Source: Comamonadaceae bacterium (GTDB taxonomy: Bacteria > Pseudomonadota > Gammaproteobacteria > Burkholderiales > Burkholderiaceae_C). From it: a stretch of 36,570 nucleotides of DNA. Position numbers and translations under genes: made by a program. This document shows positions 1-8,981 of this stretch, piece after piece. Below the pieces are notes generated by a model. The model had not been told where the DNA came from. It saw only the letters and a program-made list of their open reading frames with translations, and ran no database searches. The stretch spans positions 1 to 36,570 of the forward strand of contig CANBWY010000021.1 in the NCBI GenBank assembly GCA_947373245.1, given 5' to 3'. Each line of letters begins with the position of its first letter. Positions within the stretch are counted from its first letter, which is position 1.

Positions 1-3000
1 GTGCTGGCCGTGGCGGGCGACGACCATGTGGCCAAAAGCTCCACGGCGGCGCACCAGAGCGACCATATTTTCAAAGCCTGTGGCACCCCGGTGTTCTTTC
101 CCTCCAGCGTGCAAGACATTTTGGATTTGGGCTTGCATGCCATTGCCATGAGCCGCTTCTCGGGTCTGTGGTCGGGCATGAAGACGATTCAAGAAATTGT
201 GGAGTCCAGTGCCACCGCCGTGATCGACCCCGCGCGCGTGAACATCGTGCTGCCCGAGTTCGAGATGCCGCCCGGCGGCCTGCACATCCGCTGGCCCGAC
301 GACGCGCTGAGCCAAGAGGCGCGTCTGTTTGACTACAAGTGGTATGCCGCGCTGGCCTATGTGCGTGCCAACCGCTTGAACTACAACGTGATCGAAGGCC
401 CGAACGACCGCTTCGGCTTGATCGCCAGCGGCAAAGCCTACAACGACACCCGTCAGGCCTTGCTCGATTTGGGGCTGGACGACGCCAGCTGCCAACGCGT
501 GGGCATTCGCTTGCACAAGGTCAGCGTGGTGTGGCCGCTGGACGCACAGCTCACACGCGAGTTCGCCACCGGCTTGCAAGAAATTTTGGTGGTGGAAGAA
601 AAACGCCAGGTCATCGAATACCAGCTCAAAGAAGAGCTCTACAACTGGCGTGCCGATGTGCGCCCCCATGTGCTAGGCAAGTTCAACGAGGTCGAGGGCG
701 ACTTCTCGGGCGGCGAATGGTCGCAACCCAACCCCAGCGCCAACACCTTGCTGAGAGCCAACGCCGACTTGAACCCGGCGCTGATTGCCAAGGCCATTGC
801 CCAGCGCTTGAAAAAACTCGGGCTCGATGCCGACACCCAAGCCCGGGTGGATGCGCAACTGGCCATCCTCAGCGCCAAAGAACGCGCCATGCAGGTGGTG
901 GAAGTCAAGGCCGACCGCCAGCCCTGGTTTTGTTCGGGCTGCCCGCACAACACGTCCACGCGTGTGCCCGAAGGCTCGCGCGCCATGGCTGGCATTGGTT
1001 GCCACTTCATGGTGTTGTGGATGGACCGCAGCACCAGCGGCTTCACCCAAATGGGCGGCGAGGGCACGCCCTGGGTGGGGCAGCAACCGTTCGTCAACGA
1101 CACCCACATGTTTGCCAACATGGGGGACGGCACCTACTTTCACAGCGGCATCTTGGCGATTCGCCAAAGCATTGCCGCGGGTGTGAACATCACCTACAAA
1201 ATTTTGTACAACGATGCCGTGGCCATGACCGGCGGCCAGCCGGTGGGTGAACGGCCCGAGGGTCACAGCGTGCTGCAAATTGCGCACAGCATGAAGGCCG
1301 AAGGTGCGCAGCGCATCGTGGTGGTAACGGATGAACCCGATAAATACGATGGCGCGGATTTGGGGGCTGGTGTGGCGGTGTTTCACCGCGATGAGCTGGA
1401 CCGTATCCAGCGTGAGATGCGCGAGATCAAAGGTTGCACCATCATCATCTACGACCAAACCTGCGCCACCGAAAAACGCCGCCGTCGCAAACGCGGCACG
1501 ATGGTCGATCCTGCGGTGCGCGTGGTGATCAACGAACTGGTGTGCGAAGGCTGTGGCGACTGCGGTGTGCAAAGCAATTGCTTGAGCGTGGAGCCCTTAG
1601 AGACCGAATTTGGCCGCAAGCGCACCATCAACCAAAGCACGTGCAACAAAGACATGAGTTGTTTGAAAGGCTTTTGCCCCAGCTTCGTCACCGTTGAAGG
1701 CGGGCAGCTGAAAAAGAAAGCCAAAGGCGTGTCGCGCATCGCCTTGCCTGCGCTTGAATTGCCCGAGCCCACATTGCCGGACACCCGCCAAGCATGGGGC
1801 ATTGTGGTGGCGGGTGTGGGTGGCACGGGGGTCATCACCATCGGTCAGTTGTTGGGCATGGCAGCGCACATTGAGGGCAAAGGTGTTGTCACGCAAGACG
1901 CGGCGGGCTTGGCGCAAAAAGGCGGTGCGACGTGGAGCCATGTGCTCATTGCCAACCACCAAGACAATATTCTCACCACGCGCGTCAGCTTGGCTGCGGC
2001 AGACGTGGTCATGGGCTGCGACCCCATCGTGACAGCGGGTAAAGAAACCTTGCAACGCATGCGTGCAGGCCGCACGCATGTGGCACTCAACGCACACAGC
2101 GCACCCACGGCGGCGTTTGTGCGCAACACCAATTGGCACAACCCAGGCGAGGCATGTCTCGCTGAAATCGCGCACACCGTGGGTGCCGACGCTGTGCGTG
2201 CCTTTGACGCTGACCGTGTGGCGACGCAAGTGTTGGGCGACAGCATTTTTGTGAACCCCATGCTTTTGGGTTTCGCGTGGCAAAACGGCTGGGTGCCGCT
2301 GGGCTTCAATGCCTTGATGCGCGCCATGGAACTCAACGACATGGCGGTTGCGCAAAACCAAGCGGCGTTTGCGTGGGGCCGTCACTGCGCGGCGCATTGG
2401 GATGCCGTGCAGGCCTTGCTTGCGCCCGAGCAAGTGGTGCAGTTTCACAAGCCCGAAGGCGTGGACGCGCTCATGCTCAAACGCGTGGCCTTTCTGACCG
2501 ACTACCAAAACGCGGCCTATGCCCAGCGCTACCGCGCCGTGGTCGAACGTGTGCGTGAGGCCGAAGCGCCGCTGCACAAAACCACGCTCACCGAAGCCGT
2601 TGTGCGCAACTTGTTCAAGCTCATGGCCTACAAAGACGAGTACGAGGTGGCGCGGTTGCACACCGATGCTGCTTTTTTGCAAAAGATCAACGGCATGTTT
2701 GAAGGCGATTACACGCTCAACTACCACTTGGCTCCGCCGCTCATGGCCAAAGCCAACGACAAAGGCGAGTTACAAAAACAAAAGTTTGGGCCCCGCATGC
2801 GCACGGGCTTCAAGCTACTCAAACACTTCAAATGGCTCAGAGGCAGCGCGCTGGACGTGTTTGGCTACGCACAAGAGCGCCGCACGGAGCGTGCCTTGAT
2901 CGATGAATACCAAGCCCACATTGCCCAAGTGATTGCCACACTCAACCCCAGCAACCACGCACTTGCCGTAGAGATGGCACGTGTGCCTGAGCAGATCAAA

Positions 3001-3105
3001 GGCTTTGGTCACGTGAAAGCACGTAACGTCACTGCAGCCCGAGAGAAGTGGTCTCTGCTGCTTGATGCCAGGAGCGTTACTCCGCCTTTTGAAGGCCCCA
3101 TTTGA
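1..3105 (+). CDS. Fused indolepyruvate ferredoxin oxidoreductase, 5'-truncated by window edge
   Basis: The enzyme oxidatively decarboxylates aryl (indole-type) pyruvates to acyl-CoA, using thiamine diphosphate and iron-sulfur clusters. The visible 1034 residues open inside the N-terminal pyruvate-oxidoreductase domain, so the GTG at base 1 is the window edge and not a credible start; I infer roughly 150 missing residues. A TPP-binding domain follows, with GDG at 375-377. A ferredoxin-like region has Cys 515, 518, 521 and 527, then a second group at 548, 554 and 559. The gamma/IorB-like domain starts near 601 with a GVGGTG motif at 605-610, and a conserved C-terminal extension runs to the end. 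The A and B subunits are therefore fused, as is common in proteobacteria. The last 29 bases overlap the 3' end of the convergent DUF2061 gene. Confidence 0.9.
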   Translation: MLAVAGDDHVAKSSTAAHQSDHIFKACGTPVFFPSSVQDILDLGLHAIAMSRFSGLWSGMKTIQEIVESSATAVIDPARVNIVLPEFEMPPGGLHIRWPDDALSQEARLFDYKWYAALAYVRANRLNYNVIEGPNDRFGLIASGKAYNDTRQALLDLGLDDASCQRVGIRLHKVSVVWPLDAQLTREFATGLQEILVVEEKRQVIEYQLKEELYNWRADVRPHVLGKFNEVEGDFSGGEWSQPNPSANTLLRANADLNPALIAKAIAQRLKKLGLDADTQARVDAQLAILSAKERAMQVVEVKADRQPWFCSGCPHNTSTRVPEGSRAMAGIGCHFMVLWMDRSTSGFTQMGGEGTPWVGQQPFVNDTHMFANMGDGTYFHSGILAIRQSIAAGVNITYKILYNDAVAMTGGQPVGERPEGHSVLQIAHSMKAEGAQRIVVVTDEPDKYDGADLGAGVAVFHRDELDRIQREMREIKGCTIIIYDQTCATEKRRRRKRGTMVDPAVRVVINELVCEGCGDCGVQSNCLSVEPLETEFGRKRTINQSTCNKDMSCLKGFCPSFVTVEGGQLKKKAKGVSRIALPALELPEPTLPDTRQAWGIVVAGVGGTGVITIGQLLGMAAHIEGKGVVTQDAAGLAQKGGATWSHVLIANHQDNILTTRVSLAAADVVMGCDPIVTAGKETLQRMRAGRTHVALNAHSAPTAAFVRNTNWHNPGEACLAEIAHTVGADAVRAFDADRVATQVLGDSIFVNPMLLGFAWQNGWVPLGFNALMRAMELNDMAVAQNQAAFAWGRHCAAHWDAVQALLAPEQVVQFHKPEGVDALMLKRVAFLTDYQNAAYAQRYRAVVERVREAEAPLHKTTLTEAVVRNLFKLMAYKDEYEVARLHTDAAFLQKINGMFEGDYTLNYHLAPPLMAKANDKGELQKQKFGPRMRTGFKLLKHFKWLRGSALDVFGYAQERRTERALIDEYQAHIAQVIATLNPSNHALAVEMARVPEQIKGFGHVKARNVTAAREKWSLLLDARSVTPPFEGPI

Positions 3106-3295
3106 TGCGAGCCCACAACCGTTCATGCCCAAAATAAGCCATGGTCGTGTACAGGTTGCTGGCAATCACGAATCCAAGCGCGATCTTCAAGGTCCCCGTG
3201 AAGAGGTAGATGGCTGTGAAGTCCAAAACCATGATCACAGCGCGGTACGTCAGTGCTTTGATCACCGATCGACTCACAAGTTCAGTTTGGCGCAT
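3077..3295 (-). CDS. DUF2061 family small membrane protein
   Basis: The protein has 72 residues and two hydrophobic stretches: about residues 17-32 (TYRAVIMVLDFTAIYL), then 36-50 after a short turn. The N-terminal RSVIKALTYR pattern and the C-terminal HERLWARIKWG pattern are typical of DUF2061, an inner-membrane family of unknown function. An upstream in-frame start would add 32 residues, but the ATG at 3295 is preceded by a strong GGAGG with 6 bases between, and it matches the family's usual length. The stop lies inside the 3' end of the oxidoreductase gene (29-base convergent overlap). No function can be assigned from the neighbours. Confidence 0.82.
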   Translation of the reverse strand: MRQTELVSRSVIKALTYRAVIMVLDFTAIYLFTGTLKIALGFVIASNLYTTMAYFGHERLWARIKWGLQKAE

Positions 3296-3424
3296 GTCGA
3301 ACCTCCGGGTGGCCCAGTGTTGAGGTAACCATTCAATTATCTGGCAGCCGCCGCATACAATCCGCAATTGGCCTACTGGGGCGTTTTGCACCCGGGTAGC
3401 TGTCCCTCAATTTGGAGTTTGACC

Positions 3425-3754
3425 GTGTTGATTTCTTCTGCTTTTGCCCAAACCGCCCCTGCCGCCGCTGCAGGCAACGACATCATGTCTTCTCTCACCG
3501 GCATGCTGCCTTTGGTGTTGATGTTTGTTGTCTTGTACTTCGTGATGATTCGTCCTCAGATGAAACGTCAAAAAGAACACAAAGCCATGATCGATGCACT
3601 CGCCAAAGGCGATGAGGTCGCGACTTCTGGCGGCTTGCTTGGCAAAGTCACCAAGCTGTCCGAAGGCATCGTGCACGTTGAAATTGCTTCGGGCGTGGAG
3701 GTGCAAGTGCAGCGCCAAGCCGTGGTGCAAGTGTTGCCTAAAGGCTCTGTTTAA
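3425..3754 (+). CDS. yajC: Preprotein translocase subunit YajC
   Basis: YajC is the small single-span partner of SecD and SecF in the holotranslocon of the inner membrane. I place the start at GTG 3425, giving 109 residues beginning MLISSAFAQ. It has a GGAG 8 bases upstream and the usual family length, whereas the ATG at 3368 would add 19 unconserved residues. A short Ala-rich region is followed by one transmembrane segment (about residues 27-42, LPLVLMFVVLYFVMIR). The conserved cytoplasmic domain has RPQMKRQKEHK and then GDEVATSGGLLGKV. It leads an operon with secD (27-base gap) and secF. Confidence 0.95.
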   Translation: MLISSAFAQTAPAAAAGNDIMSSLTGMLPLVLMFVVLYFVMIRPQMKRQKEHKAMIDALAKGDEVATSGGLLGKVTKLSEGIVHVEIASGVEVQVQRQAVVQVLPKGSV

Positions 3755-3781
3755 TTTTTTGTAATTGACGACGAAGCGATC

Positions 3782-5635
3782 ATGAACCGTTACCCCCTTT
3801 GGAAGTACGCGATCATCGTGATCGCTTTGTTGGTTGGCAGCATCTACACACTGCCTAACTTTTTTGGCGAAGCGCCTGCTGTGCAGGTGTCGGCCGCCAA
3901 GCCCTCGGTCAAGGTGGACTTGGCTGTGCAGGCGCGCGTGCAAGAGGTCTTGGCCGCTGCCCAGCTTTCACCTGATGTGGTGACCTTGGACAACGGGTCG
4001 CTCAAAGTGCGCTTTGACAGCACCGACAAACAGCTCAAAGCCAAGGACGCGATCCAACTGGCTTTGGTGCCTGACGCCAACGATGCCTCGTATGTGGTGG
4101 CTTTGAATTTATTGGCCCGCTCCCCCGCTTGGTTGACGGCCTTGCACGCTGCGCCCATGTATTTGGGTTTGGACTTGCGCGGTGGCGTGCACTTCATGTT
4201 GCAAGTGGACATGCCTGCTGCGCTGACCAAGAAAGCCGAATCGCTGGCGGGTGACATCCGCACGGGCTTGCGTGAAAAAAGCGTGCGCCACAGCGGCATC
4301 ACCCGCAATGGCCAAACCATTGAAATTCGCTTCCGCGACATGGAGACCTTGGAAGCCGCGCAACGCGTGATTCAAGACCAGTTCTTGGACCTGCAAACGA
4401 CCAGTGCCCCCGATGGCGCTGAGTTCAAACTCACGGCGGTGATCAACCCCGTGTCTGCCAAGCGCGTGCAAGAGCAAGCCATCAAACAAAACATCACCAC
4501 GCTGCACAACCGCATCAACGAACTCGGCGTGGCTGAGCCGGTGATTCAGCAGCAGGGCGCCGACCGCATCGTGGTGCAACTGCCGGGCGTGCAAGACACA
4601 GCCAAGGCCAAAGACATTTTGGGCCGCACCGCCACACTGGAAATCCGCATGGTGGACGACAGCGCCGAAGCCCGCGCCGCAGAGTTTGGCAACGGCCCCG
4701 TGCCGTTTGGCACCGAGCGATTCTTAGAGCGCAGCGGCCAAGCCGTGATTGTGAAAAAGCAAGTCATCTTGACGGGCGAGAACCTCACCGACGCGCAACC
4801 TGGCTTTGACACGCAAAACCAAGAAGCGGCAGTGCACTTGACGCTCGATGCCAAAGGCGCACGCATTTTCAAAGACGTGACCCGCGAGAGCGTGGGCAAA
4901 CGCATGGCCATCTTGCTGTTTGAAAAAGGCAAGGGCGAAGTCGTCACAGCGCCTGTGATTCGCAGCGAAATTGGTGGCGGACGCGTGCAAATTTCGGGCC
5001 GCATGAGCACCGTGGAAGCCAACGACACCGCCTTGTTGTTGCGCGCAGGCTCACTGGCTGCACCGATGGAAATCATCGAAGAACGCACCATTGGCCCCAG
5101 CCTCGGTGCTGAAAACATTGCCAAAGGTTTTGACTCTGTCACCTGGGGCTTTGTGGCCGTGACTGCCTTCATGTGTGTTTATTACATGTTGTTTGGCATG
5201 TTCTCTAGCGTGTCGCTGGCGGTGAACTTGTTGCTCTTGGTGGCGGTGCTCTCCATGCTGCAAGCCACGCTCACCCTGCCCGGCATGGCCGCGATGGCTT
5301 TGGTCTTGGGCATGGCGATTGACGCCAACGTGCTCATCAACGAGCGCGTGCGCGAAGAGTTACGCAATGGCGCGTCGCCCCAGTCCGCCATCCATGCCGG
5401 TTACGACCGTGCTTGGGCCACCATTCTTGACTCCAACGTGACCACCCTGATTGCGGGCTTGGCTTTGTTGGCCTTTGGCTCCGGCCCGGTGCGCGGCTTT
5501 GCCGTGGTGCATTGCCTAGGCATCTTGACCAGCATGTTCTCGGCGGTGTTCTTCTCGCGTGGCTTGGTCAACCTTTGGTATGGCCGCAAGAAGAAATTAC
5601 AAAGCGTGTCCATCGGCACCGTGTGGCGCGCGTAA
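3782..5635 (+). CDS. secD: Protein translocase subunit SecD
   Basis: SecD is the larger half of the proton-driven SecDF pump that pulls secreted proteins through SecYEG. The 617-residue product matches the usual length of about 615. An N-terminal membrane span (residues 7-24) is followed by the signature DLRGG at 131-135. A large periplasmic domain comes next (about 140-440). The C-terminal five-span bundle carries GMAIDANVLINERVREE, the family's conserved charged motif in the fourth span. No strong Shine-Dalgarno stands before ATG 3782, so translation may be coupled to yajC 27 bases upstream. secF follows after 30 bases. Confidence 0.97.
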   Translation: MNRYPLWKYAIIVIALLVGSIYTLPNFFGEAPAVQVSAAKPSVKVDLAVQARVQEVLAAAQLSPDVVTLDNGSLKVRFDSTDKQLKAKDAIQLALVPDANDASYVVALNLLARSPAWLTALHAAPMYLGLDLRGGVHFMLQVDMPAALTKKAESLAGDIRTGLREKSVRHSGITRNGQTIEIRFRDMETLEAAQRVIQDQFLDLQTTSAPDGAEFKLTAVINPVSAKRVQEQAIKQNITTLHNRINELGVAEPVIQQQGADRIVVQLPGVQDTAKAKDILGRTATLEIRMVDDSAEARAAEFGNGPVPFGTERFLERSGQAVIVKKQVILTGENLTDAQPGFDTQNQEAAVHLTLDAKGARIFKDVTRESVGKRMAILLFEKGKGEVVTAPVIRSEIGGGRVQISGRMSTVEANDTALLLRAGSLAAPMEIIEERTIGPSLGAENIAKGFDSVTWGFVAVTAFMCVYYMLFGMFSSVSLAVNLLLLVAVLSMLQATLTLPGMAAMALVLGMAIDANVLINERVREELRNGASPQSAIHAGYDRAWATILDSNVTTLIAGLALLAFGSGPVRGFAVVHCLGILTSMFSAVFFSRGLVNLWYGRKKKLQSVSIGTVWRA

Positions 5636-5665
5636 GCATCTAGCTGCAAGAAAGAGATTTGAGTC

Positions 5666-6625
5666 ATGGAATTTTTCAAAATCCGTCAAGACATCCCGTT
5701 CATGAAGAACGCGATTGCGTTCAACGCCATCTCGTTCATCACGTTTTTGGCCGCGGTGTTCTTCTTGTTCAACCGTGGTTTGCACCTGTCGGTCGAGTTC
5801 ACGGGCGGCACGCTGATGGAAGTCAGCTACAGCGAACCCGCCGACCTGAATGCCGTGCGCGCCCAAATCGCCAAACTCGGCTTCTCGGATGTGCAAGTGC
5901 AAAACTTTGGCACCGCCCGTGATGTGATGATTCGCATGCCCGCGGTCAAAGGCCAAAGCTCGGCCCAGCAAAGTGAACAAGTGCTGAGCGCGCTCAAAAG
6001 CACCGATGCGCAAGTGCAACTGCGTCGTACCGAATTCGTTGGCCCGCAAGTGGGCGACGAGTTGGCCGTGGACGGCTTGAAGGCTTTGGCCTTTGTCGTG
6101 GTCGGCATCATGATTTATTTGGCCATGCGCTTCGAGTGGAAGTTTGCGGTGGCCGCCATCATCGCGAACTTGCATGACGTGGTCATCATCTTGGGCTTCT
6201 TCGCGTTCTTTCAGTGGGAGTTCTCGCTGCCCGTGTTGGCGGCGGTGCTCGCAGTGTTGGGCTACTCGGTGAACGAATCGGTGGTGATCTTTGACCGTAT
6301 CCGTGAAAACTTCCGTCGCTATCGCAAGATGAACTCGGTCGAGATCATCGACAACGCCATCACCTCCACCATCAGCCGCACCATCATCACCCACGGCTGC
6401 ACGCAGCTCATGGTCTTGTCCATGCTGTTATTCGGTGGTGCCACCTTGCACTACTTCGCATTGGCGCTGACCATCGGCATTTGCTTTGGCATTTACTCAT
6501 CCGTGTTCGTGGCTGCGGCCATCGCCATGTGGCTGGGCATTCGCCGTGATGACCTGATCAAGCACTCCCACGGCACCAAGGTCGAGGGCGACCCAGAAGA
6601 CCCGAACTCGGGCGCTGTGGTTTAA
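5666..6625 (+). CDS. secF: Protein translocase subunit SecF
   Basis: SecF completes the SecDF membrane complex. The 319 residues show the family's layout: one N-terminal span (about 18-35), then FTGGTLMEV, the SecF counterpart of the SecD signature, a short periplasmic domain, and a five-span C-terminal bundle. That bundle holds GYSVNESVVIFDRIREN, the conserved motif of the proton path. The Ser/Pro/Asp-rich tail is cytoplasmic. An AGAAAGAGA stretch precedes the ATG. It is the last gene of the operon and is followed 18 bases later by an intrinsic terminator. Confidence 0.97.
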   Translation: MEFFKIRQDIPFMKNAIAFNAISFITFLAAVFFLFNRGLHLSVEFTGGTLMEVSYSEPADLNAVRAQIAKLGFSDVQVQNFGTARDVMIRMPAVKGQSSAQQSEQVLSALKSTDAQVQLRRTEFVGPQVGDELAVDGLKALAFVVVGIMIYLAMRFEWKFAVAAIIANLHDVVIILGFFAFFQWEFSLPVLAAVLAVLGYSVNESVVIFDRIRENFRRYRKMNSVEIIDNAITSTISRTIITHGCTQLMVLSMLLFGGATLHYFALALTIGICFGIYSSVFVAAAIAMWLGIRRDDLIKHSHGTKVEGDPEDPNSGAVV

Positions 6626-6643
6626 CACTTTGCGTTGCCCATG

Positions 6644-6672
6644 AAAAAGCCGGTTTGCGAACCGGCTTTTTT
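6644..6672. terminator. Bidirectional intrinsic terminator between secF and smg
   Basis: A perfect AAAGCCGGTT / AACCGGCTTT stem closes a TGCG loop, with A-tract and T-tract on either side. It can therefore end transcription of secF on the plus strand and of dprA-smg on the minus strand, whose last stop lies 20 bases away. Confidence 0.92.
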
Positions 6673-6691
6673 GTGTTTTGGTGAGGTGTGT

Positions 6692-7174
6692 TCAATGCGC
6701 CAAGCGATGTGTGTCATCACACAACTCGTCGAGCATCAACGCATCTGGCTCTAAGCCAACGCTCCAGTACACCATGAGCACGATGATTTTGAGGTCGTTT
6801 AAATCCATGGGATGGCCGGCGATGGCCATGGCGCGGTCCAGCACAATTTCGCGCATGTGAGGCGACAGCACATCAGCGGATTCAAGGAAATTGATGAAGC
6901 CCAAGCAGGCCGCACCCAAGTGGTCTTGCTCGGCCACCGAGTACACGCGCATGCTGTGGTCGGATTCGGTGTGGTGTGTGCGGGTGGATTGGCGAATGTC
7001 GATGAGCTCGGTTTTGTGTGATGCCAAGTTCAGCTCATCAAGCCACGACAAGGCCTCTTGAATGTCTTCCACTTCAAACCCGACGGCGCTGAGTTTGCGG
7101 CCAAGCTGCTCTAGCTCAGGGCACGCATTGCCACGCCAGTAGTTTTCATAAACAAATACAAGCACTTCAAACAT
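6692..7174 (-). CDS. smg: Smg family protein (DUF494)
   Basis: The protein is 160 residues and begins MFEVLVFVYENYW, the conserved Smg opening. Smg proteins sit next to dprA in many proteobacteria; their molecular function is not established. The start at 7174 is chosen by family alignment. Longer in-frame starts exist (for example 7189) but lack a Shine-Dalgarno and add unconserved residues, some overlapping dprA. The sequence is acidic and helical with no membrane span, and the C-terminal half has the family pattern around DLKIIVLMVYW. It is transcribed after dprA with a 56-base gap and shares the terminator at 6644-6672. Confidence 0.88.
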   Translation of the reverse strand: MFEVLVFVYENYWRGNACPELEQLGRKLSAVGFEVEDIQEALSWLDELNLASHKTELIDIRQSTRTHHTESDHSMRVYSVAEQDHLGAACLGFINFLESADVLSPHMREIVLDRAMAIAGHPMDLNDLKIIVLMVYWSVGLEPDALMLDELCDDTHRLAH

Positions 7175-7230
7175 GAATCCAATGTACATGGTTTTGTGCT
7201 GCAAATTTTGACGAATGTCAGTGTTCTCTC

Positions 7231-8376
7231 TCAAGCCGTGGCCAAGCGTTGAAACAAACCACCTGGCAAACGGCCCACAGCCCCGTCCAGCTCTAGCGTG
7301 AGCAACTGCGCTTGCAAGCTGGCTGTGTCTAGGCCACAACGGGCTTGCAAGGCGTCAAGCCCAACCGGCCCAAAGCCCATGTGGCTGAGCAGCGGGTGTT
7401 CGTTGGCGCTGGATGAATGGGTGTCGTCGAACAAAGGGGCTTGCTGTTGTGGCGCAAGTTGCAGCTCTTCCAACACGTCTTGTGCGTTCTCGACCAGCTT
7501 GGCACCCTGGCGAATCAGCGCATGGCAGCCGTGCGATTGCGTGGCGTGAATCGAGCCCGGAATGGCCAACACGTCGCGGCCCAAATCCAGCGCCAGTTTG
7601 GCGGTGATGAGCGAGCCCGATTTCAAGGCCGCCTCCACCACCAAAGTACCCAAGCCCAGCGCGGCGATGAGGCGGTTGCGTTTAGGAAAGTTGTGCGCCA
7701 GAGGCGCGGTGCCCAGCAGGTATTCGCTGATGAGCAAGCCGTGCAGGGCGATGTCATGGGCCAGTGCTTGGTGCTGTCGTGGATACACGCGGTCCAAGCC
7801 CGTGCCCACCACGGCGACCGTGTGCCAATGCCGTTCGCTGGGTGAGGCCCCCTCTCGCGCTTTGCCGCCGCGCAATGCGCCCTTGTGCGCCGCCCCATCC
7901 ACACCCAGCGCCAAGCCAGACACCACGCACAGGCCCGCAGCACCCAAGGCCTCGCCAAATTGTTCTGCCGTTTGTGCGCCCTGTGGTGTGGGGTTGCGGC
8001 TGCCCACGATGGCCACGGCGTTACCCAAGCCCGCTTGGGTTTGGCCCGCCACATAAATCAGCAGCGGCGGGTCGGCCAGTTGCAGCAGTTCGCTGGGGTA
8101 GTGCGCGTTGCCCAAGGTCCACAGCGCGTGGCCGTGCGTGTCGGGCTGGTGCATCAACCATTGCTGGGTGCGTACGCATTGCACGGCCAGTTCGTTGGGC
8201 ACGCTCAGCAACGCCTGCGCTTGTTTGGGTGTGACCACTTGGCACAAGGCGGCCTCGGTTTGTTCAAACACCGCTTGGGGGCTGCCAAAACAAGCCAGCA
8301 ACCGACGCGCCGCATCGTTGCCCACGCCGTCTGTCATGCTCAAGCGCAGCCATGCGCGCAACTCATCTTTGTCCAT
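7231..8376 (-). CDS. dprA: DNA processing protein DprA
   Basis: DprA loads RecA on incoming single-stranded DNA during natural transformation. The 381-residue product has an N-terminal helical domain, then the Rossmann-like core with GSRNPT at 125-130 and SGLALGVDGAAHKGAL at 153-168. LDRVYP and FPKRNRLIAALG follow, with GSLITAKLALDLGR and a C-terminal winged-helix domain. A short polar insert (about residues 170-185) separates the ALRGG and TVAVVGTG blocks, which are nearly contiguous in many homologues. An AGGAGG stands 4 bases before the ATG. It is divergent from def-fmt and is followed by smg. Confidence 0.95.
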   Translation of the reverse strand: MDKDELRAWLRLSMTDGVGNDAARRLLACFGSPQAVFEQTEAALCQVVTPKQAQALLSVPNELAVQCVRTQQWLMHQPDTHGHALWTLGNAHYPSELLQLADPPLLIYVAGQTQAGLGNAVAIVGSRNPTPQGAQTAEQFGEALGAAGLCVVSGLALGVDGAAHKGALRGGKAREGASPSERHWHTVAVVGTGLDRVYPRQHQALAHDIALHGLLISEYLLGTAPLAHNFPKRNRLIAALGLGTLVVEAALKSGSLITAKLALDLGRDVLAIPGSIHATQSHGCHALIRQGAKLVENAQDVLEELQLAPQQQAPLFDDTHSSSANEHPLLSHMGFGPVGLDALQARCGLDTASLQAQLLTLELDGAVGRLPGGLFQRLATA

Positions 8377-8474
8377 GGGCCCCTCCTGTGGAATGTCAAA
8401 TCCATTGTCAGAACAGGCGCGGGGAATAGGCGGGCCCGCAGGTCGAAAACTTCAAAAGCGGAGACAATATTGCC

Positions 8475-8981
8475 ATGCCCAAGTTAGACATCCTTCGCTA
8501 CCCCGACCCCAAGCTCCACACCGTTGCCAAGCCGGTCAAAGAGATAGACGCGCGCATTCGCACCCTGATTGCCGACATGCTTGAGACCATGTACGACGCC
8601 AACGGCATCGGTTTGGCCGCCACACAAGTGGATGTGCATGAACGCTTGGTGGTGATTGACACCTCGGAAGAGCGCAACGAGGCCATGGTGCTCATCAACC
8701 CGGAAATCACATGGATGGGTGACGAGCGCGTCAAAGGCGACGAAGGCTGTTTGTCGGTGCCTGGCATTTATGACGGCGTCGAGCGTGCCACGCATGTCAA
8801 GGTCAAAGCGCTGGACGAACACGGCAAAGAACGCACCCTCGAAGCCGAAGGTTTGTTGGCGGTGTGCATTCAACACGAACTCGACCATTTGCTGGGCAAG
8901 GTGTTTGTGGAATACCTCTCGCCCTTGAAGCGCAACCGCATCAAAACCAAGATGCTCAAAGCCCTGCGTGACGACGAATAA
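8475..8981 (+). CDS. def: Peptide deformylase
   Basis: The enzyme removes the N-formyl group from nascent proteins. All three family motifs are present in the 168 residues: GIGLAATQ at 44-51, EGCLSVP at 90-96 with metal ligand Cys 92, and QHELDH at 133-138 with ligands His 134 and His 138 and catalytic Glu 135. Length is normal for the type I enzyme. It is divergent from dprA (98-base gap), and its stop codon directly abuts the ATG of fmt, so the two are co-transcribed and probably translationally coupled. Confidence 0.97.
   Translation: MPKLDILRYPDPKLHTVAKPVKEIDARIRTLIADMLETMYDANGIGLAATQVDVHERLVVIDTSEERNEAMVLINPEITWMGDERVKGDEGCLSVPGIYDGVERATHVKVKALDEHGKERTLEAEGLLAVCIQHELDHLLGKVFVEYLSPLKRNRIKTKMLKALRDDE

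Noticed and set aside
1-3. GTG at base 1 as the start of the oxidoreductase
   Set aside because: The visible protein opens in the middle of a conserved domain, so the true start is upstream of the window.
1597-2727. Long open frame of 376 codons on the minus strand
   Set aside because: It is antisense to the oxidoreductase, whose domains and cysteines are intact there. Its translation is His/Arg-rich and matches no family, as expected for the reverse strand of GC-rich coding DNA.
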